A stretch of 36,122 bases of DNA from an uncultured Erysipelotrichaceae bacterium (GTDB lineage: Bacteria; Bacillota_I; Bacilli_A; RF39; UBA660): NCBI GenBank assembly GCA_902783895.1, contig CACZST010000004.1, forward strand, positions 1 through 36,122. The letters are read 5' to 3'. The translations under genes were made by a program, and so were the position numbers. Shown here piece after piece: positions 22,746-30,629 of this stretch (position 1 is the first letter of the stretch; every line of letters starts with the position of its first letter). Under the pieces are notes generated by a model. It was not told the DNA's origin and made no database searches. It worked only from the letters and a program-made list of their open reading frames with translations.

Positions 22746-23297
22746 TTATTTTAATAATAATTTTAATGCTTCTTTTATTTGAGTTTCAATATCTAAAGAA
22801 CTGTCAATATGTTTTACAACTTTATTAATATCACCATTTTTATATCCCAAACTCTTAAGTGCGTCCACAAGTTCATTAGATACAGGTGCAACTTCAGTAT
22901 CCTTAGATGCTAATTTACCTTTTAAATCAAGAATGATTTGTCTTGCTACCTTATCACCAATTTTAGGAAACTTTTTTAAATATAAAATATTTTCTCTATC
23001 AATCGCATCTACTATACCATCAATACTACCAGACGCAAGCATTGGAAGGGCCATCTTACATCCAAGACCTTTAACTGATGTAAGCTTTAAAAATAATTGT
23101 TTTTCATCATAAGATTTAAAACCATATAAAGTATTTTCATCTTCTCTAATATTTTGGAAAATATAAACCTTATATTCTCCATTTAAATCATAATAATATG
23201 GATTTGCAGTATATATCATATATCCAATACCATTATTTTCAAGTACAATATAACTACTTTGAATATCCATAACTTTTCCATTTATATATTCATACAT
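22746..23297 (-). CDS. ruvA: Holliday junction DNA-binding protein RuvA
   Basis: RuvA binds the four-way junction and recruits RuvB. The 183-residue protein has the N-terminal OB-fold start (YEYINGKVMDIQSSYIVLENNGIGYMI), the tandem helix-hairpin-helix part (LFLKLTSVKGLGCKMALPML and FPKIGDKVARQIILDLKGKL), and a short domain III that contacts RuvB (ELVDALKSLGYKNGDINKVV). It is a little shorter than the usual 195-205 residues because the linker to domain III is short. The ATG lies behind AGGAGTTG. It heads the operon, and its promoter overlaps a LexA-like box. Confidence 0.95.
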   Translation of the reverse strand: MYEYINGKVMDIQSSYIVLENNGIGYMIYTANPYYYDLNGEYKVYIFQNIREDENTLYGFKSYDEKQLFLKLTSVKGLGCKMALPMLASGSIDGIVDAIDRENILYLKKFPKIGDKVARQIILDLKGKLASKDTEVAPVSNELVDALKSLGYKNGDINKVVKHIDSSLDIETQIKEALKLLLK

Positions 23298-23315
23298 ACA
23301 ATCAACTCCTATATA

Positions 23316-23346
23316 AGTATAACACGAACAAGTGTTTTTTTGTCAA
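23316..23346 (-). promoter_or_regulatory. Promoter of the ruvA operon
   Basis: On the minus strand: perfect TTGACA (23341-23346), TATACT (23316-23321). The 19-base spacer is longer than usual and contains the LexA-like box. Confidence 0.6.
23325..23338. promoter_or_regulatory. LexA (DinR)-like box in the ruvA promoter
   Basis: The plus strand reads CGAACAAGTGTTTT, which fits 13 of 14 positions of the Bacillus LexA consensus CGAACRNRYGTTYG (last base T instead of G). It lies wholly between the -35 and -10 of ruvA, so a bound repressor would block the promoter. In B. subtilis ruvAB is in the LexA regulon. Confidence 0.7.
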
Positions 23347-23401
23347 AAAAGAAAATAATAATAAAAAAATTGAAAATTTATTATTTATTATAAGGAAGCC
23401 C

Positions 23402-23430
23402 TTGCTTAAAATCCAATGGAATGATAAAAT
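23402..23430 (+). promoter_or_regulatory. Promoter of the sortase gene pair
   Basis: TTGCTT (23402-23407), 17-base spacer, TAAAAT (23425-23430), about 26 bases before the sortase ATG. Confidence 0.65.
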
Positions 23431-23455
23431 TATATAGAAGAATAGGATGGATAAT

Positions 23456-24340
23456 ATGAAAGATAATTCAAATAATGAAATAAATAATTCAAATAATGAG
23501 AATGATATAAATAATATCAGTAGTGAATTAAATAATTCAAATAATGAAAATGATATAAACAATGAATTAAATAATTCAAAAATTGATGAAAGTTTAAATA
23601 ACAATATAAATTTAGAAACTGACTCAAATAAAACAGACACTGACGAAAATCAAACTATTAATGAAAAAATACCAAATGAAGTAGAAAATAATATCAAAGC
23701 AAAAATGAAAAGAAATAGAATATTAATAGTCATAATGTTTGTAATTGGAATAGCTGGTATTATTATGATTTCTTATAACTTCATAATTTCTAAAGTACAC
23801 CTAACATTTGAAAGTGTAAATTTAGAATTATTTGGAAATAGCGAGCCAAAAGTTGTAAATAGACAGCAACCAACTCCTGAAGAAACACCAGAAGCTGAAG
23901 TACCTAAACCAGACCCTGTTAAAACAACTGGTGAATATATCGCATACCTTGAAATTCCTAAAATAAATCTTAAACAAGGTTTCCATGAAATAGGTAATCC
24001 AAATAATCATGTTGATAAAGGAATCCAAACAATTAATCCATCAGACTTTCCTGATGTTAATAAAGGAAACTTAATATTAGCCGCTCACTCAGGAACAGCT
24101 TCAATAAGTTACTTCAAACATCTTTATCAATTATCAAAAAATGATGAAATTTATGTATATTATAATGGTTATAAATATATATATAAAATAGTAAATATTT
24201 ACAATGTTGAAAAAAACGGTAAAGTCGCTATATATCGTGACAATAATAAAACAACAATCACACTTATAACTTGTACAAAAGATAGTGATACCTTACAAAC
24301 CATATACATTGGTGAATTAATAAGCAAAGAAGGGATATAA
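23456..24340 (+). CDS. Sortase with an Asn-rich cytosolic N-terminus
   Basis: Sortases cut sorting signals and link the protein to the cell wall or another acceptor. The 294-residue protein has a hydrophilic Asn-rich repeat region (about 1-80), a membrane helix (about 88-113), a Pro-rich stalk (PTPEETPEAEVPKPDPVK) and the sortase domain. Catalytic His is in LAAHSG (H211) and Cys in TLITCTK (C273). The usual Arg a few residues later appears to be Gln (TLQTIYIGEL), which is unusual. Domain order resembles class D/E-type sortases, but the class is not certain. I use the ATG at 23456 because AGGATGG lies 5 bases upstream; an ATG at 23447 is inside that site. It is one of only two plus-strand genes, coupled to the next. 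VPxTS-tailed proteins are candidate substrates. Confidence 0.85.
   Translation: MKDNSNNEINNSNNENDINNISSELNNSNNENDINNELNNSKIDESLNNNINLETDSNKTDTDENQTINEKIPNEVENNIKAKMKRNRILIVIMFVIGIAGIIMISYNFIISKVHLTFESVNLELFGNSEPKVVNRQQPTPEETPEAEVPKPDPVKTTGEYIAYLEIPKINLKQGFHEIGNPNNHVDKGIQTINPSDFPDVNKGNLILAAHSGTASISYFKHLYQLSKNDEIYVYYNGYKYIYKIVNIYNVEKNGKVAIYRDNNKTTITLITCTKDSDTLQTIYIGELISKEGI
23462..23580 (+). repeat. In-frame imperfect tandem repeat coding Asn-rich N-terminus
   Basis: A unit of about 34 bases beginning AAATAATTCAAATAATGA is present at 23482 and 23530 (48 bases, 16 codons apart), with partial copies before and after. It encodes repeated NNSNNENDINN. Because the period is a multiple of three, changes in copy number would keep the frame. 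Confidence 0.7.
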
Positions 24341-25038
24341 TGATTGAACTAACGTCGAATAGTTTTGTAAAAACTTTATATGAAATAATAACCGATTCTC
24401 CAAGTTCAGTACTATTTGTTGTTCTTGGAACCGTATTTGCTATCGCCATGATAGTAAATATGCGAAAAAACGAAAAAATGGGTAAATCCCTATTCGTCTT
24501 CGGTTGGATATTCATAATCTTATTTATCTTAGTAAAATATACATCTTTTTTAGGTAAAATATTTGATAATTTAATCAATACAATATTCATGCAGATATTT
24601 TTCCCTAACTTAGCTACATATATTATAATCATTATTCTAACAAATCTGATTTTCTTATATACAATAAATAATAAAAAAATAAAATACTTTGTTAAAATAA
24701 TTAATACAGCTTTCTTTATCGCTATTATGGTTTTAATGGTTTACACATTAGAAGAAATAAATGCTTATGAAATAAATATTTATGCTGAAAATGCTGTATA
24801 TAAAAACCAAAATGTATTAGTTTTAATTGAAAGTACAACTATTTTATTCATTATCTGGACAGTAATCATTCTAAGTAAATTAGCTATTAATCATTTAATT
24901 AAGAAAAGTGATAATAAGTTAAAACAAGAATATGAAGAGTATGAATCAAATAACAAAAATAAAAACGATAATAATAAAGATGAAAATAATAATAAAAATG
25001 ATGATAATAAAAAAGACGTTGAAGTCCTAAAATTATAA
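24340..25038 (+). CDS. Polytopic membrane protein coupled to the sortase
   Basis: A 232-residue protein with about five membrane helices (roughly residues 21-40, 48-70, 80-106, 116-135 and 165-185) and a cytosolic tail that is almost entirely Asn, Lys, Asp and Glu (NNKNKNDNNKDE). No family is recognised. Its ATG overlaps the sortase stop as TAATG, with GAAGGG just upstream, so it is made in step with the sortase. The Asn-rich tail echoes the sortase N-terminus; both face the cytosol and might interact, which is inference. Confidence 0.78.
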   Translation: MIELTSNSFVKTLYEIITDSPSSVLFVVLGTVFAIAMIVNMRKNEKMGKSLFVFGWIFIILFILVKYTSFLGKIFDNLINTIFMQIFFPNLATYIIIIILTNLIFLYTINNKKIKYFVKIINTAFFIAIMVLMVYTLEEINAYEINIYAENAVYKNQNVLVLIESTTILFIIWTVIILSKLAINHLIKKSDNKLKQEYEEYESNNKNKNDNNKDENNNKNDDNKKDVEVLKL

Positions 25039-25039
25039 A

Positions 25040-25066
25040 GCATATGTTAAAATCATATGTTTTTTT
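25040..25066 (+). terminator. Terminator of the sortase operon
   Basis: CATATG (25041-25046) pairs with CATATG (25054-25059) around a 7-base loop, followed by a run of T (25060-25066), just after the stop codon. Confidence 0.75.
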
Positions 25067-25069
25067 ATT

Positions 25070-25093
25070 AAAAAAACGTATAAAATACGTTTT
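25070..25093 (-). terminator. Terminator of the priA-fmt operon
   Basis: On the minus strand AAAACGTAT pairs perfectly with ATACGTTTT (9 bp, 3-base loop), followed by seven T. It faces the plus-strand terminator, separating convergent operons. Confidence 0.85.
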
Positions 25094-25400
25094 AAAAATG
25101 TCTTTCAAAGAAATTTCTAATTAATAAACCTTCAAAAACAATATATACAAGAACATATATAAATAGTACTACACTTGTAAGACCACCTAAATTAAGACTT
25201 TGTAATATTGAAGGTACATCAGCTGGAATATAACTTAAAAAATCAAATGCATCAGCCCTAATAATTTCTGTTTTTAAATAAGTTATAATTCTAAGTAATA
25301 TATCAACCATTACTATAAAATAAACTGCCGAATAGAAATTTCTAAAAAATACAATAACTAATATTAATCCTAAAATAAGAATTATAAATGGTATGTTCAT
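25092..25400 (-). CDS. Small membrane protein of unknown function
   Basis: A 102-residue very hydrophobic protein with three or four membrane helices (about 3-18, 22-42, 77-95) and a short amphipathic part in between (FDFLSYIPADVPSILQSL). It could be distantly like small YggT-type proteins, but I see no decisive motif. The ATG overlaps the end of the upstream gene in an ATGA junction. It is the last gene of the priA-fmt transcript. Confidence 0.68.
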   Translation of the reverse strand: MNIPFIILILGLILVIVFFRNFYSAVYFIVMVDILLRIITYLKTEIIRADAFDFLSYIPADVPSILQSLNLGGLTSVVLFIYVLVYIVFEGLLIRNFFERHF

Positions 25401-26101
25401 ACACTTCCTCCTAACATATCCTCATAATCTAAAGTAAAATTACTTAATTTACCTATATTGTAATAATTAATAGTAATTACCCCTCTATCTGGATAACCTT
25501 TAAATAAATAATAATTACCTAAATCAATCTTAATCATATACACCCCATTATTTTTACTAAATGTCAAAACCTTAATATTATAACTTCCAGCCGAAGTTAA
25601 ATCGACATCAGTATCTACTTCAAATAAATTAATAAATCTTGAAAGTGGAACCAAATAAAGTTTACCACCATCACTTTCAGTTGGTGTTATATTACTAATT
25701 AAATCATTAATAAAATCTGGTGTTATTTTAAGCTGATCAATAGAAAAATCTTGTTTAATAAGTTTATCTTCAGAAACTAAATAAAGATTTCCATTATAAT
25801 AATACTTATTATTGTTAAAATAAACAATATCCTTACCATCAAAACTTTCACCATATATAGAAGTATTTTTATCCTTAAAACTGAACTCATAATTCTCCAT
25901 ATTATCAAAATTTCGTTTCTGTACCTCTTTTGGAACTTCATTACTTGGGATTGAAATTCTAATAAAAACAATAGCAAGTATCATAAATAGTATCCACATA
26001 CCAAGTGAAATCAAACCTTTTGTTTTTGGATTAGCCCTAAGCTCCTTATATTTTTTAATATAAAGATTATTATCAATTTTTTCTTTTATTTTTTTAAACA
26101 T
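25397..26101 (-). CDS. Membrane-anchored extracellular protein of unknown function
   Basis: A 234-residue protein with a basic cytosolic N-terminus (about 1-30), one membrane helix (about 31-49, SLGMWILFMILAIVFIRIS) and an extracellular domain of about 180 residues made of short beta-strand-like stretches (IVYFNNNKYYYNGNLYLVSEDKLI). No family is recognised. It starts 2 bases after the fmt stop and overlaps the next gene by 4 bases, so the fmt-25397-25092 genes are likely coupled. The link to fmt is positional only. Confidence 0.75.
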   Translation of the reverse strand: MFKKIKEKIDNNLYIKKYKELRANPKTKGLISLGMWILFMILAIVFIRISIPSNEVPKEVQKRNFDNMENYEFSFKDKNTSIYGESFDGKDIVYFNNNKYYYNGNLYLVSEDKLIKQDFSIDQLKITPDFINDLISNITPTESDGGKLYLVPLSRFINLFEVDTDVDLTSAGSYNIKVLTFSKNNGVYMIKIDLGNYYLFKGYPDRGVITINYYNIGKLSNFTLDYEDMLGGSV

Positions 26102-26103
26102 AC

Positions 26104-27063
26104 TTATCTCAATATCTTTCCAATTAAATTTTCATGATAACCATTTATAAAATCAGCTGCAGAAACTCTCTTTTTACCTTCCATTTGAATTTCAGTAAAC
26201 ACAACTTCTCCATTACTTACTTTCACACCAAAGCCATCATCATAAATTGAAGTAATAGTTCCAGGCTCAACATTATCAACAATTTTATCAGTAGGATAAC
26301 TTCTCCAAACTTTCATAATTTTTCCATTAAAGATTGTATAAGCACCAGGCCATGAATTTAATCCACGAATTTGATTTACAATTTCTCTTTTAGTTTTACT
26401 AAAATCAATATGTTCATCTTCTCTTGATATATTAAATCCATACGTAACTAAAGATTCATCTTGTTTAACCCTATTATTTGTTTTATTTAAAATACTAGGT
26501 AAAGTTTCTAAAAGTAAATTCTTGCCCAAAGTAGATAGCTTATCATGCAAAGAAGAAGCTGTATCATCTGAAGAAATAGCCACCTCTTTTTGACTAATAA
26601 TATCACCACTATCCATACCTTCAGCCATATACATAATAGTCACACCAGTCTTATCATAACCATCAATAATTGCATGATGAATAGGTGCACCTCCCCTAAG
26701 TTTTGGAAGTAAAGATGCATGAACATTAATACATCCAAGTTTTGGAAGTTGAAGCATCTCAAGTGGAAGAATCTGACCATAAGCACAGGTTATAATTAAA
26801 TCAGGTTTAAGCATATTTATATCTTGTAAAATATCTCTAACTTTATTAGGCTGTAAACACAAAATATCATTATCAAAAGCCACTTGTTTAATAGGGGAAA
26901 ATTTTATCTTACCACCTCTTCCAACAACCCTATCTGGCTGCGTAACAATTGCTCTAACTTTATATTTTTCCATAATACCTTTTAATATTGGAACACTAAA
27001 ATCTGGTGTCCCCATAAATATTATAGTTGGATCATTTTCTATTTTAATATCTTCAAAATTCAT
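26104..27063 (-). CDS. fmt: Methionyl-tRNA formyltransferase
   Basis: Fmt formylates the initiator Met-tRNA with 10-formyltetrahydrofolate. The 319-residue protein has IIFMGTPDFSVPIL, the N-terminal domain motif with catalytic Asn, His and Asp (CINVHASLLPKLRGGAPIHHAI and the GMDSGDII loop, where the family's active-site residues lie), and the C-terminal tRNA-binding domain (RGLNSWPGAYTIFNGK). The ATG lies behind AGGGTGATG, 45 bases after priA, as in many Bacillota (priA-def-fmt order; no def here). Confidence 0.96.
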   Translation of the reverse strand: MNFEDIKIENDPTIIFMGTPDFSVPILKGIMEKYKVRAIVTQPDRVVGRGGKIKFSPIKQVAFDNDILCLQPNKVRDILQDINMLKPDLIITCAYGQILPLEMLQLPKLGCINVHASLLPKLRGGAPIHHAIIDGYDKTGVTIMYMAEGMDSGDIISQKEVAISSDDTASSLHDKLSTLGKNLLLETLPSILNKTNNRVKQDESLVTYGFNISREDEHIDFSKTKREIVNQIRGLNSWPGAYTIFNGKIMKVWRSYPTDKIVDNVEPGTITSIYDDGFGVKVSNGEVVFTEIQMEGKKRVSAADFINGYHENLIGKILR

Positions 27064-27107
27064 ATCATCACCCTATCATAAATTTTACCACAAATTTAAG
27101 TAAATAA

Positions 27108-29255
27108 CTATAATTTAATTGGATTTATATCAATATCGACATTTACTTTATTATTTAAATATTTATCTCTAATAAATAAAAGTTCATTTATAATTTCTTC
27201 CGTTTTTTTATACTTCAAAATAATATTCATATAATAAATATTATTTATCTTTGGAATATTACACATCGAAGGCCCCAAAATAATATTATTTTCTAAATTA
27301 CTTTTTAAATATGTCGCAATCTTAGAAGCTTCCTTTAAAAGCAAATCATAATCCCTACTACTTATTTTAACCAAAGCCAAATTAAAATAAGGAGGATATT
27401 TTAAAGTTTTTCTTATTCGCATTTCCTCTAAATAAAATTTATCATAATCATTATTTGCCGCACAAACAATACTGTAATGATTCATATTAAATCCTTGAAA
27501 AATAACTTCCCCTGGAAGTTTATCCCTTCCAGCCCGTCCAGCAACTTGATTTAAAAGAGCAAAAGTCCTTTCACCACTTCTAAAATCTGGAATATTTAAA
27601 GAAGCATCACTATTAATAACCGCAACTAAAGTAACCTTAGGAAAATCAAGACCTTTTGCAATCATCTGTGTTCCAACTAAAACATTATATTTCTCACTTT
27701 TAAAATCATCAATTATTTTTTTATGAGACCCCTTATTTCTTGTTGTATCAACATCCATTCTAATCGTTTTAGCAAGCGAAAAAGTTTTATTAATTTCCTC
27801 TTCTAACCTTTCAGTACCCATACCAGTAAAACTTAAAGACTTACTTCGGCACGAAGGACAAACATTTAATTTAAATACCGTATAATCACAATAATGACAT
27901 TTCATTTGATTTTGACTTTTATGGTAAGTAAGTGGAATATCGCAGTTTGGACATTTATGAGTAAATCCACATTCCTTACATGTCATAACCGTTGAAAAAC
28001 CTCTTCTATTAAGTAAAACAATAACTTGCTGACCATTTTCTAATCTTTCATTAACCTTTTGAATAAACATCGATGAAAAAGTTCTATTACCCTTTTTAAA
28101 TTCATCTTTCATATCAATCAAATGAACAGTAGGTAAATTTTTATTAATCCTCTCTTTCATTTCAATAAGCTGATAAATACCAAGTTTAGATCTTGTATAA
28201 CTTTCAATACTAGGAGTCGCACTACCAAAAATAACTGGAATATTATAAGTTTTACCCCTTTTTAAAACAATATCACTAACCAAATATCTTGGATTACTTT
28301 CCTGTTTATAAGAAGTCGAATGTTCCTCATCAACTATAATAATTCCTAAATTTTCAAATGGGGCGAATACCGCACTTCTCGCTCCTATCGCAATTGAAAC
28401 CTCTCCCCTTTGTATTTTTCGCCACTCATCATACTTCTCACCCTCAGAAAGACCACTATGCAAAATAGCTACCTCATCACCAAATTGCCTTTTAAAAATC
28501 CTTGCCACCTGCGGTGTTAAACTAATCTCTGGAACAAGTAAAATAGCTTCCTTACCCTCACTTAAAACTTTTTCAATTAATTTAATATAAACAAGTGTTT
28601 TACCACTACCAGTTACACCATGTATTAAATATGGTTTAAATATATTCATATTAATTTTATCTAAAGCATTTCTTTGTGTATCAGTAAGTTCATAATCAAT
28701 TTTTTGCATATCTTCTTTTTCTAAAAGACGATAAACCTCTTCTTTAACTTCCTTTAAATAACCGTTTTTTATTAAAGTTAAAGTCGCACTAGAAATCTTC
28801 ATCGCCTCACTTTTTAAAACTTTCCCATTTTTTAAAACATAATCATAAACAATCTTTTGCTTCAAAGAGATCAAATCATTCTCCTTATTTATTACTAAAT
28901 ACGTTAAATATTTTTTCTTTATAGATGTTTTAACCTTTGCCTTTAAAGCTCTAGGAAGCATTGTCTGATAAGCTAAAATTAAAGGTGATAAAGTTTTTTT
29001 ACTAATATATTTTCCAAGTTCCATCATCTCATCATTAATAACCCTGTCATCATCAACTAAAGATTCTATTTCCTTAACCTCATAATCAAAAGACCCCTCA
29101 TCATAAATTTTCATAATAAAGCCTTCAATTTTACGAGACCCAAAAGGAACTAAAGCTCTCATCCCAACTTTAGCCTTCATACCTTCTTTTACTTTATAAG
29201 TAAAGACCTTTTCTAAATCATTTGTTTTAACTTCAACTAACACATCTGCATACAT
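27108..29255 (-). CDS. priA: Primosomal replication restart helicase PriA
   Basis: PriA reloads the replisome at collapsed forks. The 715-residue protein has the N-terminal DNA-binding region (YADVLVEVKTNDLEKVFTY), helicase Walker A (GVTGSGKT), the DEEH box (IIVDEEHSTSYKQE), helicase motifs through VGTQMIAKGLDFP and QVAGRAGR, and zinc-binding Cys clusters (CKECG, CPNC, CHYC, CPSC). The start at 29253-29255 fits the family N-terminus but has no ribosome binding site, and a TATAAT lies 6 bases upstream, so the mRNA may be leaderless. fmt follows. Confidence 0.96.
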   Translation of the reverse strand: MYADVLVEVKTNDLEKVFTYKVKEGMKAKVGMRALVPFGSRKIEGFIMKIYDEGSFDYEVKEIESLVDDDRVINDEMMELGKYISKKTLSPLILAYQTMLPRALKAKVKTSIKKKYLTYLVINKENDLISLKQKIVYDYVLKNGKVLKSEAMKISSATLTLIKNGYLKEVKEEVYRLLEKEDMQKIDYELTDTQRNALDKINMNIFKPYLIHGVTGSGKTLVYIKLIEKVLSEGKEAILLVPEISLTPQVARIFKRQFGDEVAILHSGLSEGEKYDEWRKIQRGEVSIAIGARSAVFAPFENLGIIIVDEEHSTSYKQESNPRYLVSDIVLKRGKTYNIPVIFGSATPSIESYTRSKLGIYQLIEMKERINKNLPTVHLIDMKDEFKKGNRTFSSMFIQKVNERLENGQQVIVLLNRRGFSTVMTCKECGFTHKCPNCDIPLTYHKSQNQMKCHYCDYTVFKLNVCPSCRSKSLSFTGMGTERLEEEINKTFSLAKTIRMDVDTTRNKGSHKKIIDDFKSEKYNVLVGTQMIAKGLDFPKVTLVAVINSDASLNIPDFRSGERTFALLNQVAGRAGRDKLPGEVIFQGFNMNHYSIVCAANNDYDKFYLEEMRIRKTLKYPPYFNLALVKISSRDYDLLLKEASKIATYLKSNLENNIILGPSMCNIPKINNIYYMNIILKYKKTEEIINELLFIRDKYLNNKVNVDIDINPIKL

Positions 29256-29261
29256 ATATTA

Positions 29262-29267
29262 ATTATA
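29262..29267 (-). promoter_or_regulatory. -10 box 6 bases before the priA start codon
   Basis: On the minus strand TATAAT preceded by TGT (extended -10). A start point about 7 bases downstream would be the A of the priA ATG. A clear -35 is absent; the T run of the upstream terminator lies there. Confidence 0.5.
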
Positions 29268-29276
29268 ACATATATC

Positions 29277-29299
29277 AAAAAAAAACGGACTTACCCGTT
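29277..29299 (-). terminator. Terminator after the 29291-29971 gene
   Basis: On the minus strand AACGG pairs with CCGTT around a 6-base loop, followed by nine T. The stop codon lies in the loop. Confidence 0.75.
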
Positions 29300-29971
29300 C
29301 AATTTTTTATTTTTTTGTTTAGATATTATATCAAAATCAGAAACCAAATCCAAAAGGTTAGGACAAAACCTTTCAAATAAGTCATGAGTTCTGGTAAAAG
29401 GTCCTAAAATAACAGAATTATACATGTATTTATTAAATAATTTTCTTCCTTCCGTAATATTATAAACTTCGGTATTTTTTTTCACTTTATTAACGTGGGT
29501 ATTACTTTGTTTTTCAAATGATACCTCATAATTTCTTTTACTCTTATTATGCTTTATTAATAAACCCTTAACAAGTCTACCTTTTTCAAATTCATTAAAT
29601 AAAATTAATTCATTACCTTTTTTACCATTATACTGCAAATGATAAAATCTATAATTAACTAAATCATCATGCACCTCATAACAACAATCAATCAAACCAT
29701 CTTTAGTTACTCTTAAACTACTAACAATTTTCCTATTATTATAAACTTCTAAATTAACCATTAAATCACAAAGTACTTTATCATTAAAAACCATAGTTAT
29801 TTTTTGAATTGTATTACTATTATTTATATAAATTGATAAATATTCTTTATTTTCACTTTTTTTAATCTTAGAAAAAAAATCCCCATCATCAGTTAATATA
29901 TGTTTATTAAAATCTATTTTATCAATCCCATATAAATATTCTAATCTTTTTATCACATATTCATAACTCAT
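29291..29971 (-). CDS. Hypothetical protein, 226 residues
   Basis: No family is recognised. The product looks cytosolic (no signal peptide or membrane helix) and basic, with many short beta-prone stretches (NKEYLSIYINNSNTIQKITMVFNDK; VNYRFYHLQYNGKKGNELILFNEF) and a C-terminal part with YMYNSVILGPFTRTHDLFERFCP. The ATG follows directly after the polymer-forming-like gene with a 1-base gap, so both are in one operon driven by the promoter at 30562-30589. Its site (AGAGAAGATAAT) is weak. Confidence 0.7.
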   Translation of the reverse strand: MSYEYVIKRLEYLYGIDKIDFNKHILTDDGDFFSKIKKSENKEYLSIYINNSNTIQKITMVFNDKVLCDLMVNLEVYNNRKIVSSLRVTKDGLIDCCYEVHDDLVNYRFYHLQYNGKKGNELILFNEFEKGRLVKGLLIKHNKSKRNYEVSFEKQSNTHVNKVKKNTEVYNITEGRKLFNKYMYNSVILGPFTRTHDLFERFCPNLLDLVSDFDIISKQKNKKLNG

Positions 29972-29972
29972 A

Positions 29973-30524
29973 TTATCTTCTCTTAACTTTAATCTTTGTC
30001 TTTATTAAATTTTCAATATCAACAAAATCTGAACAGTTAACATCACTATTACAAATAACTTCAGGTGAAGAAACTTCTCTAGCATCTATATCACCAAGTG
30101 AAAGTATTTTTGTTAAAGCAGCAATATTCATATCACTTGAAATAAAGCCAAAACTTCTAATCTCATTTCCTAATATATCACCAAAAGACTTAATACCAGC
30201 AAATGAAATAATCCTATTACCAGAAATGTTTCCAACATAATTCATAGCATCATCATAACCATTAACAGTTTGTTTTCCTAAAACAACATCCTTAAAATAA
30301 CCATTAGTAGTTACTATAACATTAGAAGCGATAATATCTCCTTTACATTCAATATTTCCACCAGCTGCTAATGCACCATCAACAAATAAAGTTGATCTAC
30401 TAAATATTCTTCCGCCAGCAATTAAATCACCCTCGACATAAACTGGCTCATTAAAGTCTAAAATAATATCACCATCTACTTTTTTACCTTTTATTATTGT
30501 TTTAAAATCATCTTTATATAACAT
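29973..30524 (-). CDS. Bactofilin-like beta-helical protein
   Basis: A 183-residue protein with short repeated beta-rungs, each ending near Gly-Asp or Gly-Asn (VDGDIILDFNEPVYVEGDLIAGGRIFSRSTLFVDGALAAGGNIECKGDI is the region; later IISFAGIKSFGDILGNEIRSFG), as in right-handed beta-helices such as bactofilins (polymer-forming cytoskeletal proteins). There is no signal peptide, so it is probably a cytosolic scaffold. A hexapeptide-type acyltransferase without the catalytic region is an alternative. The ATG lies behind AAAGGAG, and a promoter with a palindromic -10 lies 40 bases upstream. Confidence 0.6.
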   Translation of the reverse strand: MLYKDDFKTIIKGKKVDGDIILDFNEPVYVEGDLIAGGRIFSRSTLFVDGALAAGGNIECKGDIIASNVIVTTNGYFKDVVLGKQTVNGYDDAMNYVGNISGNRIISFAGIKSFGDILGNEIRSFGFISSDMNIAALTKILSLGDIDAREVSSPEVICNSDVNCSDFVDIENLIKTKIKVKRR

Positions 30525-30557
30525 TAAAAAAACTCCTTTCCAAAATTTAAATGCAAT

Positions 30558-30570
30558 GTGTATTATACAC
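30558..30570. promoter_or_regulatory. Perfect palindrome over the -10 of the bactofilin-like gene
   Basis: GTGTAT and ATACAC flank a single T (13 bases), an exact inverted repeat that covers the TATAAT of the promoter below. A DNA-binding regulator sitting there would block transcription; none is identified. Confidence 0.45.
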
Positions 30571-30589
30571 CAAAAATAATAAATTACAA
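30562..30589 (-). promoter_or_regulatory. Promoter of the bactofilin-like gene
   Basis: On the minus strand: TTGTAA (30584-30589), 16-base spacer, TATAAT (30562-30567). Confidence 0.7.
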
Positions 30590-30601
30590 AATTAATCCCG
30601 T

Positions 30602-30629
30602 AAAAAAAGGTAATTATTCATTACCTTTT
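30602..30629 (-). terminator. Terminator of tig
   Basis: On the minus strand AAAAGGTAAT pairs with ATTACCTTTT (5-base loop), followed by TTTTTTTAC. The tig stop codon lies in the hairpin. Confidence 0.85.

Noticed and set aside
23302-23640. Minus-strand open frame of 112 residues opposite the sortase start
   Set aside because: It is the antisense of the Asn-rich repeat (poly Leu, Phe, Ser), overlaps the divergent promoters and has no ribosome binding site.
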